Assembly (NCBI RefSeq): GCF_039503195.1
Contig: NZ_JBCJKP010000001.1
Span: 372,001 to 436,000 of the forward strand
Origin: Streptomyces mirabilis
Lineage (GTDB): Bacteria > Actinomycetota > Actinomycetes > Streptomycetales > Streptomycetaceae
DNA: 64,000 nucleotides
Reading direction: 5' to 3'
Positions 62,031-64,000 of this stretch are shown here, piece after piece (within the stretch, counting starts at the first letter, position 1; every line of letters begins with the position of its first letter). The notes under the pieces were generated by a model. That model made no database searches, was not told where the DNA came from, and was given only the letters and a program-made list of their open reading frames with translations. The position numbers were made by a program, and so were the translations under genes.

Positions 62031-62166
62031 CTTTCGCCCTCTCAGGGCACTTCGGATGCCAGGTAATCGCGCGTCGCCACCTGGTGGAGGAACAGCGATG
62101 CTTGGATGACACGACGGAAGAAACCAACCAAATAGGGCGAGTTGGTCTCATCGGTGGAGGTGCCAT

Positions 62167-62349
62167 GTGAACCGCCGTACGACGCTGCTCGACGCGGGCG
62201 AGATCCTGGCATGGTGGGCCGTTCTCGCCCTGCTGTGGCTGGTCTTCATCAGTGCGGTGACCACCCTGGAACTCTTCGTGGGCGCTACCGCCGCGCTGGT
62301 CGCGGCGGTCGCGGCGTGGGGTGTGCGGCGGGCGGTGAGCAGGTGGTGA
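62167..62349 (+). CDS. Mrp antiporter subunit E-like, short form
   Basis: GTG 62167, with GGTGGAGG upstream, starts a 60-residue protein with two membrane helices (ILAWWAVLALLWLVFISAVT and ATAALVAAVAAWGVRRA). It corresponds to the N-terminal membrane part of MrpE/MnhE, which is normally about 160 residues; the soluble C-terminal half is not encoded. Its TGA overlaps the next GTG (GTGA). First gene of the operon; the assignment rests mainly on context. Confidence 0.6.
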   Translation: MNRRTTLLDAGEILAWWAVLALLWLVFISAVTTLELFVGATAALVAAVAAWGVRRAVSRW

Positions 62350-62798
62350 ACGGCTGGACCCTCACCGCGACGGCCGCGCTCACCGTGGGCGTCGGAGCCA
62401 CGGTCTGGGGCGTCGCCACGGGACCGCTGCGGCGCCGGGTCGTGGCACAGAACCTGTCCACCTCGCTGACCTGCCCTGCTCTGCTGCTCCTGGCCCAGGG
62501 CTACGACCGGCCGTCGTACGTCGATCTCGCCCTGCCCCTGGCCCTGTTGGGGCCGGTCGGCACCCTCGTCTTCGCCCGGCTGCTCGCCGAGGATCTGGCG
62601 AAAGATCCGCCGCGGGCGTGGGGGCTCACGTACGCGGTCGCGGCGTTCGGTGGCGGTGTCGTGGTCACCGTGTGTGTGGCCACGGGTCCAGGCCGTGCGC
62701 TGGTGAAACTCCTGGTCGTCGGTGCCCTGTTGATCGGCGGGAACCTCACCGCGTCCCGTGCCCTGTCCGGCGGCTTCACGAGGAGCCCGCGTGGATGA
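62346..62798 (+). CDS. Mrp antiporter subunit F-like with subunit G-like extension
   Basis: The 150-residue protein has an N-terminal half with the MrpF pattern (GPLRRRVVAQNLSTSLTCPA, YVDLALPLALLGPVGTLVFA, RLLAEDL). The C-terminal half has two further helices (LTYAVAAFGGGVVVTVCVAT and LVKLLVVGALLIGGNLTASR) like MrpG. Separate mrpF and mrpG genes are usual, so this looks like a fusion. It overlaps its neighbours at both ends. It is part of the membrane complex exchanging Na+ or K+ for protons. Confidence 0.65.
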   Translation: MNGWTLTATAALTVGVGATVWGVATGPLRRRVVAQNLSTSLTCPALLLLAQGYDRPSYVDLALPLALLGPVGTLVFARLLAEDLAKDPPRAWGLTYAVAAFGGGVVVTVCVATGPGRALVKLLVVGALLIGGNLTASRALSGGFTRSPRG

Positions 62799-63051
62799 TC
62801 CGCTGATCGTCGTGGCGCTGCTGCTGGTCGCCGCGTCCGCGACCGCCGCCGTGGCCACCCGTGATCCCTCGCGGCAAGCACTCGTGCTGGCGGTACTCGG
62901 AACGGTTCTGGCCGTTCTGTTCACCGTGCTCCAGGCCCCCGACGTGGCGCTCTCCCAGCTTGCTGTGGGCTCCGCCCTGACTCCCCTGCTGGTGATGCTG
63001 TCCGTGCGCAAGGTCCGGCGGCCGCAGCGACGGAAGGAGAAGGAACGGTGA
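62791..63051 (+). CDS. DUF4040 subunit of Mrp-type antiporter
   Basis: GTG 62791 encodes 86 residues with three helices (LIVVALLLVAASATAAVATR, ALVLAVLGTVLAVLFTVLQA) and the diagnostic APDVALSQLAVGSALTPLLV. This corresponds to the MrpA C-terminal/MbhD-type piece encoded separately in group-2 Mrp systems. It overlaps the preceding gene by eight bases and the next by four. Confidence 0.8.
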   Translation: MDDPLIVVALLLVAASATAAVATRDPSRQALVLAVLGTVLAVLFTVLQAPDVALSQLAVGSALTPLLVMLSVRKVRRPQRRKEKER

Positions 63052-63785
63052 CCCGGCGGGTGCGGCTGATCGTCCTCGCCGTCGGTGGTGCGGGCCTCGC
63101 GGCCCTGCTGGTCGCCGCCTGCTTCTGTCTGCCGGGCTTCGGCGGGGTCCGGCACCCGTACGGGGACCGGGTGGTGCGGGCCTCCCTCGCCCGGCATACC
63201 GCGAACACGATCGCTTCCGTCAACTTCGACCAGCGCGCCTTCGACACCCTCGGCGAAATGAGCATCCTCTTCGCGTCCGTCCTCGGCACCGTCGTCCTGC
63301 TGCGCCAGACCCGCGACGAGCACCGCGCCGAGCCCGAACCCGAGGAGGTCGCGCTCCCCGTACGCCGGTACGCGCTCGTCGTCTTGCCCGTCGCCGTCCT
63401 CACCGGCCTTTACGTGATCGCGCACGGCCAGCTCAGCCCGGGCGGCGGCTTCCAGGGTGGTGTCGTGGTGGCGACCGCCCTTCACCTGCTCTACCTGGGC
63501 GCCGACTACCGCGCGCTGGAGCGCATCCGCCCGGTCGGCTCCTACGAGGCCGGCGACGCGCTCGCGGCCTCCGCCTACCTCGTGCTGGGCCTCGCCGGCG
63601 CCGTCGCCGGCACCGCCGTCCTCGCCAACTTCCTTCCTTATGGCACGTTCAACACCCTGTCGTCGGGCGGCACCGTCCCGCTGCTGAACGCGGCCATCGG
63701 CATGGAGGTCGCCTGCGCGGTCGTCGTGCTGCTCGCCCGTTTCCTGGACCAGGCCGTGGAGATCGAGAAAGGGGACGGGAAGTGA
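63048..63785 (+). CDS. mnhB: Mrp antiporter subunit B
   Basis: The 245-residue protein from GTG 63048 reads RHTANTIASVNFDQRAFDTL, GEMSILFASVLGTVVLLRQT and then YVIAHGQLSPGGGFQGGVVV. The last is the signature of MnhB/MrpB with the GGGFQGG turn. The remaining helices (YLVLGLAGAVAGTAVLANFL, AAIGMEVACAVVVLLARFLD) complete the subunit. It is translationally coupled on both sides. Confidence 0.88.
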   Translation: MTRRVRLIVLAVGGAGLAALLVAACFCLPGFGGVRHPYGDRVVRASLARHTANTIASVNFDQRAFDTLGEMSILFASVLGTVVLLRQTRDEHRAEPEPEEVALPVRRYALVVLPVAVLTGLYVIAHGQLSPGGGFQGGVVVATALHLLYLGADYRALERIRPVGSYEAGDALAASAYLVLGLAGAVAGTAVLANFLPYGTFNTLSSGGTVPLLNAAIGMEVACAVVVLLARFLDQAVEIEKGDGK

Positions 63786-64000
63786 TGTCGGTCCTGCCGT
63801 ATCTCGTCGCCGCCTGGGTATTCCTCGTCGGCTGCTACGGGCTGGCGACCAGCCGGAATCTCATCCACGCCGTGGGCTGTCTCGCGGTCTGCCAGTCCGC
63901 CACCTACGTCCTGTTGCTGGCCGTCGGCTATCGCAACGGCGGCACCGCGCCCGTCTTCTCCGACCTGAAGCCCGGCTCGCGCCCCGTGGTGGACCCGGTG
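63785..64000 (+). CDS. mnhC: Mrp antiporter subunit C (partial, runs off right edge)
   Basis: ATG 63785 overlaps the mnhB stop by one base. The 72 visible residues (MSVLPYLVAAWVFLVGCYGL, ATSRNLIHAVGCLAVCQSAT, YVLLLAVGYRNGGTAPVFSD) match the NuoK-like subunit MnhC, up to the conserved loop before the second half. Subunit D should follow outside the window. Confidence 0.85.
   Translation, partial: MSVLPYLVAAWVFLVGCYGLATSRNLIHAVGCLAVCQSATYVLLLAVGYRNGGTAPVFSDLKPGSRPVVDPV

Noticed and set aside
1..64000. CRISPR arrays, rRNA or tRNA genes
   Set aside because: No regularly spaced repeats, tRNA-like cloverleafs or rRNA sequence were seen on reading; a tRNA or attachment site might still be missed without a covariance search.

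Overview
The window is about 70% GC, and its genes have the codon use, GTG starts and small-protein families typical of Streptomyces. Clear genus markers are a telomere terminal-protein (Tpg) relic, a DUF2267 pair, DUF6480, an HSP18-type regulator, DUF3040, GOLPH3-like and LuxR two-component genes. No rRNA, tRNA or CRISPR was seen. The density of insertion-sequence debris, the broken genes and the Tpg relic suggest accessory or subtelomeric DNA of a linear chromosome, or an old integrated linear plasmid. That placement is inference.

Layout. 0-6 kb: end of a membrane-protein gene, a HAD phosphatase, an IS256 copy lacking its right end, a hypothetical gene cut by an ISL3 element, and that ISL3 element (26-bp inverted ends, transposase broken twice, a DUF7660-like stub inside). 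6-11.6 kb: redox-dead thioredoxin-like protein, HEAT-repeat protein, tpg pseudogene, two DUF2267 genes, and hsp20 divergent from its probable regulator across two tandem operator-like repeats. 11.6-17.5 kb: scar of a peptide natural-product locus (ATP-grasp ligase, condensation-domain and dimethylformamidase-like pieces) followed by an intact heterodimeric ABC exporter. 17.9-19.4 kb: an unusual MauE-like/thioredoxin/Cys-rich fusion protein. 20-27.4 kb: AraC regulators, an oxidoreductase with a cupin, and two RibD/DHFR-fold proteins, separated by IS scraps. 27.5-36.3 kb: GT39-type membrane glycosyltransferase, ADP-ribosylglycohydrolase, secreted M15-like peptidase and a sortase-anchored surface protein, set among IS3, IS256, IS200/IS605, helicase and lectin fragments. 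36.8-42.4 kb: IS debris, an amber-interrupted gene, and an intact ArsR-AHSA1-RibD operon that looks leaderless. 43.5-48.4 kb: an intact sensor kinase/response regulator pair, GOLPH3-like protein, secreted carboxylesterase and RsbW-like ATPase. 49.4-62 kb: small stress-type proteins mixed with decayed signalling genes (PP2C, STAS, sigma factor, HAD, FAD/Rieske enzyme) and an intact AI-2E family permease. 62.2-64 kb: start of an Mrp-type cation/proton antiporter operon leaving the window.

The working units are the Hsp20 unit, the ABC exporter pair, the thiol-redox fusion, the AraC/oxidoreductase/cupin group, the ArsR operon, the two-component pair and the Mrp operon. Between them lie more than 25 broken genes. 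Several breaks are single-base indels, so raw-read confirmation is needed before every one is called biological decay; the internal deletions and IS junctions cannot be read errors.
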